Assembly: GCA_947652735.1 (NCBI GenBank)
Contig: CANTEG010000012.1
Coordinates: forward strand, 1 to 64,000
DNA: 64,000 nt
Direction of reading: 5' to 3'
Source of the DNA: an uncultured Lachnospiraceae bacterium
GTDB taxonomy: Bacteria > Bacillota > Clostridia > Lachnospirales > Lachnospiraceae
Shown: positions 53,188-62,215 of the stretch, in pieces
Layout of the letters: each line of letters opens with the position of its first letter
Position numbering within the stretch: the first letter of the stretch is position 1
Position numbers and translations under genes: made by a program
The notes under the pieces: generated by a model
What the model was told of the DNA's origin: nothing
Seen by the model: only the letters and a program-made list of their open reading frames with translations
The model's database searches: none

Positions 53188-54306
53188 ATGATTTATGTAG
53201 TAAGTTATGGAGATACGCTGTACAGCATTGCGCGTGCCTACAATACCACACCGCAAGAGCTTGCCTATAATAACCAGATTGCGGAGGGGCAGCCGCTAGT
53301 TGTGGGTCAGGCACTTTATATTTTGCCCCAGAATGGTAATCAGGTTCAGAACAATGGCAAACGGTATTTTGGCTATGCCTATCCATATATCAGGGAAGAA
53401 GTTTTAAGAGAGTGTTTGTTGTACATGCAGGCACTCTATATTTTTTCTTACGGGTTTACCACAAGCGGGGAGCTAATCGCTATAGATGATGAACGGCTGA
53501 TTCGGACTGCGGAGGAGTTTGGAGCAGAGCCTGTGTTGGTTTTAACACCATTTTCCGAGGGCGGGACATTTAACAATCAGTTGGTAAATGCCCTGCTGCA
53601 AAATGAAAATGTACAGCAAAGGATAATTCAGAACCTGCTGACTGTCATGCGGCAGAAACGGTATGCAGGAGTTGATGTGGATTTTGAATATGTACTTGCG
53701 ACGGACAGGGATGCGTATGTGGCATTTATTGAGCGTCTGACCACGGAGATGAATGCCAATGGTTTTTACGTCACAATAGCGTTGCCGCCTAAGGTATCAG
53801 ATGATCAGCCGGGGCTTCTGTACGAGGGCGTGGATTATGCAGGGCTTGGCGCGGCTGCCAATCAGGTGCTGCTTATGACGTATGAGTGGGGATACACCTA
53901 TAGTACACCGCAGGCAGTAGCACCGATTCCAAGTGTGCGGCGGGTGTTGGATTATGGAGTTTCCCGAATTCCGGCAAATAAAATTTATATGGGTCTGCCA
54001 AACTATGGCTATGACTGGCCGCTGCCGCATGTACAGGGCGTGACAAGGGCAACCAGTATCGGAAATATACAGGCAGTGGAGATTGCAGCGGCAAATGGTG
54101 CGGTCATTCGGTACGATGATGTTGCCCAGTCACCGTTCTTTAATTACATGTCAGAAGGCATTTCCCATGAAGTGTGGTTTGAGGATGTAAGGAGCATGCA
54201 GGTGCGTTTTGAGATAATCGAAGAGTATGGATTTTTAGGCGGTGGCTACTGGAATCTGATGCGTCCGTTCAGACCGAACTGGCTGTTGCAGAGGTATGGT
54301 GCGTAA
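53188..54306 (+). CDS. LysM plus glycoside hydrolase 18 domain protein (SleL/YaaH-like)
   Basis: A 372-residue protein. An N-terminal LysM domain (about 1-45, YVVSYGDTLYSIARAYNTTPQELAYNN) is followed by a GH18 barrel with catalytic Glu167 in AGVDVDFEYV. Relatives SleL and YaaH are spore-cortex N-acetylglucosaminidases found in the spore coat. No signal peptide is present, which fits a coat-type location, although nothing else sporulation-related is in the window. ATG 53188 follows AAGGAG (53176-53181). The gene is richer in G+C than the island, suggesting separate origin. Confidence 0.9.
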   Translation: MIYVVSYGDTLYSIARAYNTTPQELAYNNQIAEGQPLVVGQALYILPQNGNQVQNNGKRYFGYAYPYIREEVLRECLLYMQALYIFSYGFTTSGELIAIDDERLIRTAEEFGAEPVLVLTPFSEGGTFNNQLVNALLQNENVQQRIIQNLLTVMRQKRYAGVDVDFEYVLATDRDAYVAFIERLTTEMNANGFYVTIALPPKVSDDQPGLLYEGVDYAGLGAAANQVLLMTYEWGYTYSTPQAVAPIPSVRRVLDYGVSRIPANKIYMGLPNYGYDWPLPHVQGVTRATSIGNIQAVEIAAANGAVIRYDDVAQSPFFNYMSEGISHEVWFEDVRSMQVRFEIIEEYGFLGGGYWNLMRPFRPNWLLQRYGA

Positions 54307-54368
54307 TATTCCGTAATGTCGTATTTTCAACGCTTATATTTTGGCATGAGAATTGGATGTGTGAAAAT

Positions 54369-54397
54369 GATGATGTGCTTGTTAAAAGCATGTCATC
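54369..54397 (+). terminator. Possible terminator after the GH18 gene
   Basis: GATGATGTGCTT (54369-54380) pairs with AAGCATGTCATC (54386-54397) with two G-U pairs and a five-base loop. The U-rich stretch (ATATTTTG) starts about ten bases later, further than usual, so confidence is moderate. Confidence 0.5.
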
Positions 54398-54445
54398 GTG
54401 GTACGATATTTTGTATAAAATTAAGATATAGCGGAGGGATTAAGT

Positions 54446-54973
54446 ATGAGTGAACTGTTGGAACAAATTAAAACAAGAAGAAGCATTCGCAAGTATAAAG
54501 CGGATATGATACCACAGGATGTATTAGACCAAATTATCGAAGCAGGTCTTTATGCGGCAAATGGTATGGGGTATCAGAATACGATTATCATTCAAGTTAC
54601 GAATAAGGAGCTGCGCGATGAAATCTCAAAGCTGAATTGTAAGATTGGCGGATGGGAAGATGGCTTTGATCCCTTTTATGGTGCTCCTGCGATGTTAATT
54701 GTCCTAGCAAAAAAGGATTGGGCAAATCGTGCGTACGATGGAAGTCTTGTTATGGGTAACCTGATGCTTGCCGCCCATGAGCTCGGTATTGGCAGCTGCT
54801 GGATTAACAGGGCGAAAGAAGAATTTGAAACAGATTGGGGAAAGAATTTACTAAAATCACTTGGAATAGAGGAAGCGTATGAGGGAATCGGCCATTGTGC
54901 ACTTGGCTATGTGGATGGAGACTATCCGCAGCCTCCAAAAATAAAGGAAAACAGAGTGTTTTATATTAAATAG
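54446..54973 (+). CDS. Nitroreductase-family flavoprotein
   Basis: A 175-residue FMN-dependent oxidoreductase-type protein: the RRSIRKY phosphate-binding motif at 11-17, AANGMGYQNTIII, GAPAMLIVLAKKDWANRAYDGSLVMGNLMLAAHELGIGSCWINRA, and a late GHCALGYVDGDYPQPP. The substrate is not predictable; relatives reduce nitroaromatics, quinones or flavins. It stands alone with AGCGGAGGG before its ATG. Confidence 0.92.
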   Translation: MSELLEQIKTRRSIRKYKADMIPQDVLDQIIEAGLYAANGMGYQNTIIIQVTNKELRDEISKLNCKIGGWEDGFDPFYGAPAMLIVLAKKDWANRAYDGSLVMGNLMLAAHELGIGSCWINRAKEEFETDWGKNLLKSLGIEEAYEGIGHCALGYVDGDYPQPPKIKENRVFYIK

Positions 54974-55065
54974 GGTGAGATATATTTTCTTGCATTTAGT
55001 TTTAAATACCTATAAAATGTATAAGTATTTTGCAATTACACGAATTCTTTGATATGGAGGTAATT

Positions 55066-55449
55066 ATGACTGATATGTATGAATATTTCAAAAGTGTGAT
55101 AGACATGGATACGGCTGCGGTGGTTATATGCAATTTGGAACACAATATTATATATATTAATCCTGCCGCATGTGAAAGATATGCAAAATGGGGAGGGGCT
55201 TCCCTGCTTGGGAAGAATCTCCTTGCGTGCCATAATGCTAAGTCTCAGGAGATGATTAAAAAGGTTGTAGCGTGGTTTTGGGAAGCTGATACAAACAATA
55301 TCATACATACGTTTTTTAATGAAAAAGAAAATAAGGATGTATATATGGTGGCTTTGAGGGATGAAAACCGAAAACTGATTGGCTACTATGAGAAGCACGA
55401 GTACCGTAACCGTGAGACGATGAAGCTATATGACGGAATTAATGTTTAA
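55066..55449 (+). CDS. Single PAS-domain protein
   Basis: A 127-residue protein that is essentially one PAS domain: DTAAVVICNLEHNIIYINPAACERYAKWGG, LLGKNLLACHN, and a strand region VYMVALRDENRKLIGYYEKHE. Such stand-alone PAS proteins usually sense redox, small ligands or haem and signal by binding partners. No output domain is attached. ATG 55066 is used because ATGGAGG (55054-55060) precedes it; the earlier in-frame start lacks a site. Confidence 0.85.
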   Translation: MTDMYEYFKSVIDMDTAAVVICNLEHNIIYINPAACERYAKWGGASLLGKNLLACHNAKSQEMIKKVVAWFWEADTNNIIHTFFNEKENKDVYMVALRDENRKLIGYYEKHEYRNRETMKLYDGINV

Positions 55450-55466
55450 GAAAAGGAGGTGGGATG

Positions 55467-55829
55467 ATGTTAAAGAAAAAAATATATGTATTTTTGATTG
55501 TATGTGTTTGTTTTTTGTGCGGCTGCGGTTCGGGTAAAAAAGAAGTCAGCCAAGAGGATATGGCAAAGCTCTGTAATACCTGGCAGAAGGTCAGCGGTGA
55601 CATGACAACAACATATACAATAAAATCAGATGGTACATATACCGAGCAGTCATCTGCTACTGGCGATGTGCCTGTTAGTGTGACTATCTCAGGGACATAT
55701 AAGTATGATGGAAAAACCATTACATTTGAAAGCAGTGACGGATTATCATATTCTTTTGATGTGTCCTTTGACGGTGAAGACCTGATATTTGAACATAATG
55801 GATACCAAAACAGATATTCTAAAAGGTAG
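55467..55829 (+). CDS. Small lipoprotein, lipocalin-like
   Basis: A 120-residue protein with a lipoprotein signal: a basic KKK start, a hydrophobic stretch IYVFLIVCVCF, and a lipobox LCGC with the acylated Cys near residue 20. The mature part is beta-rich (TTYTIKSDGTYTEQSS, SGTYKYDGKTITFESSDG), like small lipocalin-type or DUF5640 proteins, and should be anchored outside the membrane. ATG 55467 is chosen over the adjacent ATG 55464, because AAGGAGGT (55453-55460) is better spaced for it. Confidence 0.82.
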   Translation: MLKKKIYVFLIVCVCFLCGCGSGKKEVSQEDMAKLCNTWQKVSGDMTTTYTIKSDGTYTEQSSATGDVPVSVTISGTYKYDGKTITFESSDGLSYSFDVSFDGEDLIFEHNGYQNRYSKR

Positions 55830-55913
55830 AAGTAAAAGAGTATCAGGCATTAAAAACATATAAATCTTGGAAAAATGAAATTGAATTATACTTGAGAAAG
55901 GGGAGCATTCATT

Positions 55914-57746
55914 ATGATGTTAAGAGGTAATTCAAGAACGACGGCATTGGTCGGTGGTATCTGTGCATTAAGGGAAAGTATCCATATGTACGAGCAGGTA
56001 CAGGCAACAATTGTATTTAGGGATGGAATCATTATTGAAATTAAACGAATGGGTGACAGTAGTGACATCAACGAACATATTAAAGGGTTAAAAAGCAAAT
56101 ATGACAATCTCCTGGTTGTCCGTTTGGACAACCAGGGAGAACCCTGTCATATCTTTCCAGGTTTAGTTGACATACATAATCATATTGATTATAATATGAT
56201 GCCGATTTGGAACCGCCCCGTGGAGGAGCCTTGGGATAACAGGCACGAGTGGCGAAATTGTACGGAATATCTGGAGGAGGTAAAGGGACTATACCAGTTT
56301 ATATTTGAAAATTGGAAACAATATTCGGTTCCGGGTAAGAAGGATGGTTCGTACAATGAAGACCCATATGCAGTTATTCAGTTTTTTGCAGAGCTTCAGG
56401 CAATCGCAGGTGGTACCACAGCTTTGCAGGAGTCTACGGAGATTAGTTATCCGTCTGATAATCATGGTAATTTCGTTAATAAACAAAAACTCCACCGTAA
56501 AAGCGGACATATTTTATTGCGGAGCACAGGTGTGCCAACGGATTTGGGATTGATGCAAACCCAAAACATCAATAGTGTCATTGATTTTTTTAAGCCTGAT
56601 GTGACTGTTAAACCGAAAGAAAATATTTCATTTTATCTGCCAATAGACACAGGTAACTGGCAGGTTACAGAGATTGGTGAAACAGGTGCAAAGAGGACTT
56701 ATTTTCAGGAATATATTGATTTATTAAAAAATAAAAGTGTTGGTCAGATAGCAAGTGAAACTGGGGGCTACATCGTTCATCTTGCCGAGGGCAGGTCCGG
56801 AAATTTAAGATTGAAAACCGGGGCAGGTAAGAGTGTTGATGCTTACTCAAAAAAGGAATTTGAATATTTCAGGGATAAAATACTGGAAATTGACAATTAC
56901 AGGGAAAAGGTTGTTGTGTCGAGGCTGACACTGATTCATGGATGTGGAATTGATTTGGACGATGAGAAAAACATTAGGTTTATCAATGACTGCTGCATAA
57001 AGGTTGTGTGGTCACCTGTATCGAACCTGCTTTTATATGATGATACACCAAGATATCTTTTGAGCGGAATCAGAACAGATCTTGTATGCATAGGTTCTGA
57101 CTGGGCACCAAGTGGTTCCAAGCATGTGTGGGATGAGGCAAAATTTGCACAAAAGCTTGCCATGAGATGGTTTTACTGGAAGCCGTATCCTGACAATATA
57201 AATGATATTTTTTTGGATATGATAACCAGCGTTCCGGCAAGTGCTGTCGGTGCCACAAAAATTGGGCAAATTGCAGAGGGTATGTACGCAGACTTCTATA
57301 TTGTTTCAAAGGGGCGCAGATTTTCACAGATGGATAATATAGGAGAGGCATTTGAAACATTTTCCGATTATGACACACTGGCTACAATCATAAATGGTAA
57401 TCTGGTGTTTGGAACAAAAGAAATATTTGAGGCATTTGATATTGATGATGACAGGGTGGTGTCGATTGAAGCAGATATGCGGGGCATTGCTGAGGAGGAC
57501 ATAACAGACGATAAAGCAAGGAACTTACGTGTCTATATTCCTGATATAAGAATAAGCCTTGAAAATGGAGATAAGGATATTCATATAGATTTTGATGCAG
57601 CTATAGGGACATTGGACAGGCTGTTTGAGGAATTTAATAAAAGGTATGGCAAGCAGTTTGTCAGAAGTAAGTTACTTGGCTCATATGATATCGGATACCA
57701 AAAGCAGATAGGCAGACTGATGGAAAAGTTTGATTTATCAAACTAG
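55914..57746 (+). CDS. Amidohydrolase-superfamily metal-dependent hydrolase
   Basis: A 610-residue protein. It has PGLVDIHNHIDYN with the metal-binding His88 and His90, IVHLAEG, TLIHGCGID, and CIGSDWAPSGSKHVWDEA as the conserved Asp region, followed by TKIGQIAEGMYADFYIV. These are the ordered metal-site motifs of cytosine-deaminase/ATZ-TRZ-type amidohydrolases. The protein is longer than most because of an N-terminal region and a C-terminal helical tail (about 540-610). The substrate is unknown. A strong hairpin lies inside the coding sequence at 56111-56136. Confidence 0.85.
   Translation: MMLRGNSRTTALVGGICALRESIHMYEQVQATIVFRDGIIIEIKRMGDSSDINEHIKGLKSKYDNLLVVRLDNQGEPCHIFPGLVDIHNHIDYNMMPIWNRPVEEPWDNRHEWRNCTEYLEEVKGLYQFIFENWKQYSVPGKKDGSYNEDPYAVIQFFAELQAIAGGTTALQESTEISYPSDNHGNFVNKQKLHRKSGHILLRSTGVPTDLGLMQTQNINSVIDFFKPDVTVKPKENISFYLPIDTGNWQVTEIGETGAKRTYFQEYIDLLKNKSVGQIASETGGYIVHLAEGRSGNLRLKTGAGKSVDAYSKKEFEYFRDKILEIDNYREKVVVSRLTLIHGCGIDLDDEKNIRFINDCCIKVVWSPVSNLLLYDDTPRYLLSGIRTDLVCIGSDWAPSGSKHVWDEAKFAQKLAMRWFYWKPYPDNINDIFLDMITSVPASAVGATKIGQIAEGMYADFYIVSKGRRFSQMDNIGEAFETFSDYDTLATIINGNLVFGTKEIFEAFDIDDDRVVSIEADMRGIAEEDITDDKARNLRVYIPDIRISLENGDKDIHIDFDAAIGTLDRLFEEFNKRYGKQFVRSKLLGSYDIGYQKQIGRLMEKFDLSN
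56111..56136 (+). other. Strong hairpin inside the amidohydrolase coding sequence
   Basis: CCTGGTTGTCC (56111-56121) and GGACAACCAGG (56126-56136) form an 11-base perfect stem with a GTTT loop. TCT/AGA extends it past one bulged G, and ATGACA/TGTCAT (56101-56106, 56145-56150) add outer pairing. It encodes about residues 66-75 (LLVVRLDNQG) in frame. Confidence 0.8.
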
Positions 57747-57832
57747 AATTACATTTGCGGATTGAAAAATGGTAGTATGTGTGGTTAAATTCTAAATAAC
57801 TACGACTAGAATGGCGAGGAGATGAAACAGAT

Positions 57833-58276
57833 ATGTCAGATACGAAACAGTATAATTTTTACGGATGGGAGCAGGCAGATGCGACAGCAGTAAGTCAGCA
57901 GTACAGTAAAATTAAGACACCGTGGGATTTATATGATGCATTGTCAGAAATATGGTGTGCCGATACATGTGCACCGAGAATGCGGCATGAGTGGAGCAGC
58001 GAAAATAAGACGCTTGGACAGTGCTCAATAACTGCATTTTTGGCTCAGGATATTTTTGGCGGTAAGGTGTTTGGGATACTGAGGCCGGGTGGAAATTACC
58101 ATTGTTATAATGTGGTTGGTGACAGAGTGTTTGACCTGACAAGCGAACAATTTGGAGATGAGATACTTGACTATAAGGAAAATCCTGAACAATTTCGGGA
58201 AGTCCACTTTTCCAAGGAAGAAAAACGTCTCAGATATGAGTACCTGAAGGAGGAGCTTGCACGGCGTTTTAGCTGA
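57833..58276 (+). CDS. YunG-like protein, unknown function
   Basis: A 147-residue soluble protein. The core LGQCSITAFLAQDIFGG, GGNYHCYNVVGDRVFDLTSEQFG resembles B. subtilis YunG as I remember it. The ordered Cys, His and Asp in this core look like a papain-type catalytic triad, but no activity is established. WCADTCAPRM near residue 42 supplies two more cysteines. GAGGAGATG precedes ATG 57833 at somewhat long spacing. Confidence 0.7.
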   Translation: MSDTKQYNFYGWEQADATAVSQQYSKIKTPWDLYDALSEIWCADTCAPRMRHEWSSENKTLGQCSITAFLAQDIFGGKVFGILRPGGNYHCYNVVGDRVFDLTSEQFGDEILDYKENPEQFREVHFSKEEKRLRYEYLKEELARRFS

Positions 58277-58384
58277 TGATTAAATTAGTCAAAGATAACA
58301 CGGAAGACTGAACGGCAAAAGAAGTGTCAAGAATACTTATGTGACTAAAAAATATGGATTGCAGAATGAGAGGATTAAAACATT

Positions 58385-58726
58385 TTGGAATATTTGAATA
58401 ATCTTTTAGAGTATATTGTTGAAGTTGGAATTTTGCTCTTTGAGTTTGTGGGAGTAGGGTTCATTATCATAACGTGCATTGTAAGCTTATACAAGTGCAT
58501 TGTGAGAAAACCTGACACGAGAATTTATCTTGCCAAGGGTTTTGCAATGGGACTTGAATTTAAGCTGGGAAGTGAAATTTTGCGAACCGTGGTTGTACGG
58601 GAGTGGAAGGAAATTGCTATTGTCGCAGGTATCATTGCACTCAGGGCTGCATTGACATTTTTAATCCATTGGGAAATCAAGCAGGAGGAGAGTCTGGCGG
58701 ACAAGGTGATTCAAAAGAAAAAATAA
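58385..58726 (+). CDS. DUF1622-family membrane protein
   Basis: A 113-residue protein with three hydrophobic segments (about residues 10-35, around 48-58, 74-95) and the DUF1622 order of motifs: YLAKGFAMGLEFKLGSEILRTVVVREWKEIAIVAGIIALRAALTFLIHWEI. Function unknown. The start is TTG 58385, supported by GAGAGGA upstream and by the absence of a near ATG. The gap before it (58277-58384) holds a seven-base inverted repeat TTAGTCA/TGACTAA and no gene. Confidence 0.88.
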   Translation: MEYLNNLLEYIVEVGILLFEFVGVGFIIITCIVSLYKCIVRKPDTRIYLAKGFAMGLEFKLGSEILRTVVVREWKEIAIVAGIIALRAALTFLIHWEIKQEESLADKVIQKKK

Positions 58727-58775
58727 TCATGTCGGGATGCATTGCTGTAGACATTAAGTCATTATAGGGATGTTG

Positions 58776-58840
58776 GCATTTAAATTGCTGGTTTAAGATA
58801 ATACGACGTAAGTATATCTTAGACCGGTATTTTTTAATGC
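58776..58840 (+). terminator. Long hairpin terminator after the DUF1622 gene
   Basis: Arms 58788-58804 (CTGGTTTAAGATAATAC) and 58812-58827 (GTATATCTTAGACCGG) pair over 16 positions with one bulge and two G-U pairs. The loop is seven bases and TATTTTTT follows. GCATT/AATGC at 58776-58780 and 58836-58840 extend it. Part of the sequence recurs at 45592-45637. Confidence 0.8.
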
Positions 58841-58875
58841 AGTGATGCATGGAACAGGAAACCAATGGAAGCAGG

Positions 58876-58915
58876 TAAAATTAAGGTTCCATTTTTCGAT
58901 ATTATGTAATATAAT
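58876..58915 (+). promoter_or_regulatory. Overlapping sigma-28-like and sigma-A-like promoters
   Basis: TAAA (58876-58879) is 15 bases from TTCGATAT (58895-58902), six of eight matches to the sigma-28 -10. Overlapping it, TTCCAT (58887-58892) is 17 bases from a perfect TATAAT (58910-58915). Either could drive the HD-GYP gene about 65 bases downstream. A sigma-28 promoter would place it in the flagellar regulon. Confidence 0.5.
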
Positions 58916-58976
58916 GTAACGTGCAATATGCTTTTTTGACAGAAACAAAATTGGTTTTACTCAGAGGAGGGAAAAT

Positions 58977-60047
58977 ATGAGGAAATCAATTCTTATTGTA
59001 GATGACGATGAGTTAAACAGAGAATTGCTGAAACAAATATTTGAGGATGAGTTTGTTATACTTATGGCTCAGAATGGAAAAGAAGCAATCGAACAATTGG
59101 ATGAGCATATGAACGATATTGCAGTTATTTTGCTGGATTTGATAATGCCTGTGTTTAACGGATTTCAGGTTTTAAAATTATTAAATTCAAGAAAAATTCT
59201 TGTTGAGATACCAGTTGTACTTATCACAGCAAAAAATGATGAACAGACAGAGTTTGAATGCTATTCACTTGGTGCATCAGCGGTTATAACAAAGCCATTT
59301 GTTGCACAGACCGTAAAGCAGAGGGTAAATAACATAATTGAAATCCATAGAAATGCAGATATGCTTGAAAAAAAGATTGAGCAGCAACGGGAACGGCTTG
59401 ATGAGCAGCGGCGTAAAATGGAAATCTTTAATGAGAAGCTTGTGGATGTTGTCAGTAATATTGTTGAGTTTCGGGATTTAGAGTCGGGGGCACATGTAAA
59501 ACGTGTCAAGGGGCTTACAAAAATTATGGCGGAAACGTACATGATGCTTTATCCTGAAGCAGGTCTTACCAAAGAAAAAATAAATGTCATAGTAAGGGCA
59601 TCTGCACTTCACGATATAGGAAAGATTTCAATACCTGACAGCATACTTTTAAAACCAGGGCGTCTTACCGATGAGGAAAGAGAAGTAATGATGAGCCACA
59701 CAACAAAAGGCTGTGAAATACTAAAGCTTATGGATGTAGTCCAGGATGATGAACAAATGAAAGCGTCCTATGAAATATGCAGACATCACCATGAAAGATA
59801 TGACGGAAGAGGTTACCCTGATAAGTTGGAGGGTGATGATATTCCGCTTTCAGCACAGCTTGTGTCTATCGTTGATGTTTATGATGCACTTGTATGTGAG
59901 AGAGTTTACAAAAAAGCGTTTGATAAGGATACTGCATACAACATGATTCAGAATGGAGAATGTGGTACATTTTCACCTAAGCTGCTTAAATGTTTTGAAC
60001 ATGCCAGAAAAGACATGGAAGAATTTTCAGACAGTCAGAAGGATTAA
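58977..60047 (+). CDS. Response regulator with HD-GYP domain (RpfG-like, c-di-GMP phosphodiesterase type)
   Basis: A 356-residue protein. The N-terminal receiver has IVDDDELNREL, phospho-acceptor Asp54 in ILLDLIMP, and KPF. A coiled-coil linker (about 125-155) leads to an HD-GYP domain with His212-Asp213 (LHDIGKISIPD), HHHERYDGRGYP (270-281) and DVYDAL. RpfG-type proteins hydrolyse cyclic di-GMP and generally promote motility. AGAGGAGGG precedes ATG 58977. The next gene encodes an HPt protein that could relay phosphate to it. Confidence 0.95.
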   Translation: MRKSILIVDDDELNRELLKQIFEDEFVILMAQNGKEAIEQLDEHMNDIAVILLDLIMPVFNGFQVLKLLNSRKILVEIPVVLITAKNDEQTEFECYSLGASAVITKPFVAQTVKQRVNNIIEIHRNADMLEKKIEQQRERLDEQRRKMEIFNEKLVDVVSNIVEFRDLESGAHVKRVKGLTKIMAETYMMLYPEAGLTKEKINVIVRASALHDIGKISIPDSILLKPGRLTDEEREVMMSHTTKGCEILKLMDVVQDDEQMKASYEICRHHHERYDGRGYPDKLEGDDIPLSAQLVSIVDVYDALVCERVYKKAFDKDTAYNMIQNGECGTFSPKLLKCFEHARKDMEEFSDSQKD

Positions 60048-60074
60048 TAATAAATTTATTAGGGAGGAAAAAAG

Positions 60075-60431
60075 ATGACAGAGGAATTTAAAAATAAACT
60101 GATTGCTGCTAACGTTGATCTTGAGGGTGCAATGGAGCGGTTTATGAACAACGAGGGAATGTATGAAAGGTTTCTCAAGAAGTTTGCAAACGAGACAATA
60201 TACGACCAGTTAGCCAGTGCTGTTGAAGAACAGGATGCGGATAAGGCTTTTGCAGCGGCACATACATTAAAAGGCGTATGCGGAAATCTGTCCCTACAGG
60301 GGCTTTTTGAGGTTGTAAACAAGCAGGTAGAGTTCTTCCGGGCAAAGGACATGGAAGCGGGAGCTGCTATGATGCCGCAGGTTACGGCTGAATACGATAA
60401 AGTCATGGAACTCATTAAGGAAATATTATAA
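60075..60431 (+). CDS. HPt-domain phosphotransfer protein
   Basis: A 118-residue four-helix protein with the HPt signature AAHTLKGVCGNLSLQGL; His63 is the expected phosphorylation site. It is transcribed with the HD-GYP response regulator (28-base gap, AGGGAGGAAAAAAG site). The two probably form part of a phosphorelay; no histidine kinase is in the window. Confidence 0.93.
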   Translation: MTEEFKNKLIAANVDLEGAMERFMNNEGMYERFLKKFANETIYDQLASAVEEQDADKAFAAAHTLKGVCGNLSLQGLFEVVNKQVEFFRAKDMEAGAAMMPQVTAEYDKVMELIKEIL

Positions 60432-60463
60432 TTACATTAGATTGAGAAAGGAAAGTATACAAA

Positions 60464-62203
60464 GTGGCAGATAAAAAAATTATGCTTGGAAATGAGGCAA
60501 TTGCCAGAGGCGCTTATGAGGCAGGCGTGAAGGTTTCAGCCGCATATCCAGGCACACCAAGTACAGAGATTAGTGAAAACATAGTGAAATATCCTGAGAT
60601 TTATGCGGAATGGTCACCAAATGAAAAGGTAGCCATGGAGGTAGCGATAGGAGCATCCATAAGCGGAGTCCGTGCTATGGCTTCCATGAAGCATGTAGGC
60701 GTGAATGTTGCCAGTGACCCACTCTACACAATATCATACGGTGGAGTAAACGGCGGATTGGTACTCGTTGCGGCTGACGACCCGGGCTTGTACAGTTCAC
60801 AGAATGAACAGGACAGCAGAGCGGTTGCGAGGGCGGCGATTGTTCCTGTTTTGGAGCCGTCAGACAGTCAGGAGGCAAAAGAGTTTACCAAGTATGCATT
60901 TGAGCTTAGTGAAAAATATGATACTCCTGTTATGGTTAGGACAACCACAAGACTATCACATTCCCAGGGACCTGTGGAGCTTCTCGACAGGGTGGAGGTT
61001 TCGGATAAAACCTATGAGAGGAACCCTGCTAAATTTGTTATGATGCCGGTTAATGCTAAGGGACGTCATGTGTATGTTGAAAAGCGTATGAAGCAGCTTG
61101 CAGAGGATGGCTGTACAATGCCAATCAATAAGGTATACTACGGAGACACATCCATAGGATTTATTACAAGTGGTATTCCGTATCAGTACGTAAAAGAAGT
61201 ATTTCCTGAGGCATCCGTGCTTAAGCTTGGAATGGTTCATCCGTTGCCGAAAAAGCTCATAGAAGAATTTGCCTCAAAGGTTGACAAGCTATATATATTT
61301 GAGGAACTTGAACCTGTTATAGAGGAACAGGTGCTTTCATGGGGCATAAAGGCACAGGGCAAAGAATTATTTACCGTTCAGGGTGAGTACAGTGCAAACA
61401 TGCTCAGAAAGGCTCTTAAGGGCGAGGATATTTCAGTAAATGAATATGATAATGTGCCAGTGAGACCTCCTATTTTATGTCCGGGATGTCCGCACAGGAG
61501 TGTATTTTCCGTTTTAAATAAGTTGAAAATACATGCGGCAGGTGATATCGGATGTTATACGCTAGGAGCAGTTGCACCTTTGAATGTTATAGATACAACT
61601 GTTTGTATGGGTGCAAGTATTTCTACCCTTCATGGAATGGAAAAGGCAAAGGGCAAGGAATACATCAAAAACTGGGTAGCGGTTATCGGTGATTCCACGT
61701 TTATGCATACAGGAATAAATTCCCTTATGAATATGGTATATAATCAGGGAACAGGAACGGTTATTATTCTTGATAATTCAACGACAGGCATGACAGGACA
61801 CCAGGATCATGCGGCAACAGGAAAGACACTTCAGGGGGAGACGGTTCCTGCAATCAATATATTTAAGCTGTGTCAGTCGCTTGGAATTAAAAATGTAGTT
61901 GAAGTAAATGCATTTGACCTTGAAGCTCTGGAAAAGATTGTCAAGGAAGAAGTTGCAAGGGATGAGGTATCTGTTATTATAACAAAGTCACCATGTGTGC
62001 TTTTAAAGGGAAATGTATTCCCGAATGTATGTAAGCCAATTTCTGAGAAATGCAAAAAATGCGGAATGTGCTTAAAGCCGGGATGTCCTGCACTTACCAA
62101 GCAGGAGGATGGAACGATAGCAATTGACACGACTATGTGTAATGGATGTGGACTTTGTAAGTCACTTTGTAAATTTGATGCCATTGAAATTTGTGAGAAA
62201 TAG
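60464..62203 (+). CDS. iorA: Indolepyruvate:ferredoxin oxidoreductase, alpha subunit
   Basis: Oxidatively decarboxylates aryl-pyruvates from aromatic amino acids to aryl-acetyl-CoA, reducing ferredoxin. The 579-residue protein has the Pyr region GAYEAGVKVSAAYPGTPSTEI, the TPP-binding VIGDSTFMHTGINSLMNMVYN, CPGCPHRSVF, and a C-terminal 2x[4Fe-4S] ferredoxin-like domain (CKKCGMCLKPGCPAL, CNGCGLCKSLCKF). It starts at GTG 60464 after GAAAGGAAAG. IorB follows 13 bases downstream. Confidence 0.95.
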   Translation: MADKKIMLGNEAIARGAYEAGVKVSAAYPGTPSTEISENIVKYPEIYAEWSPNEKVAMEVAIGASISGVRAMASMKHVGVNVASDPLYTISYGGVNGGLVLVAADDPGLYSSQNEQDSRAVARAAIVPVLEPSDSQEAKEFTKYAFELSEKYDTPVMVRTTTRLSHSQGPVELLDRVEVSDKTYERNPAKFVMMPVNAKGRHVYVEKRMKQLAEDGCTMPINKVYYGDTSIGFITSGIPYQYVKEVFPEASVLKLGMVHPLPKKLIEEFASKVDKLYIFEELEPVIEEQVLSWGIKAQGKELFTVQGEYSANMLRKALKGEDISVNEYDNVPVRPPILCPGCPHRSVFSVLNKLKIHAAGDIGCYTLGAVAPLNVIDTTVCMGASISTLHGMEKAKGKEYIKNWVAVIGDSTFMHTGINSLMNMVYNQGTGTVIILDNSTTGMTGHQDHAATGKTLQGETVPAINIFKLCQSLGIKNVVEVNAFDLEALEKIVKEEVARDEVSVIITKSPCVLLKGNVFPNVCKPISEKCKKCGMCLKPGCPALTKQEDGTIAIDTTMCNGCGLCKSLCKFDAIEICEK

Positions 62204-62215
62204 GAGGGAGTACCA

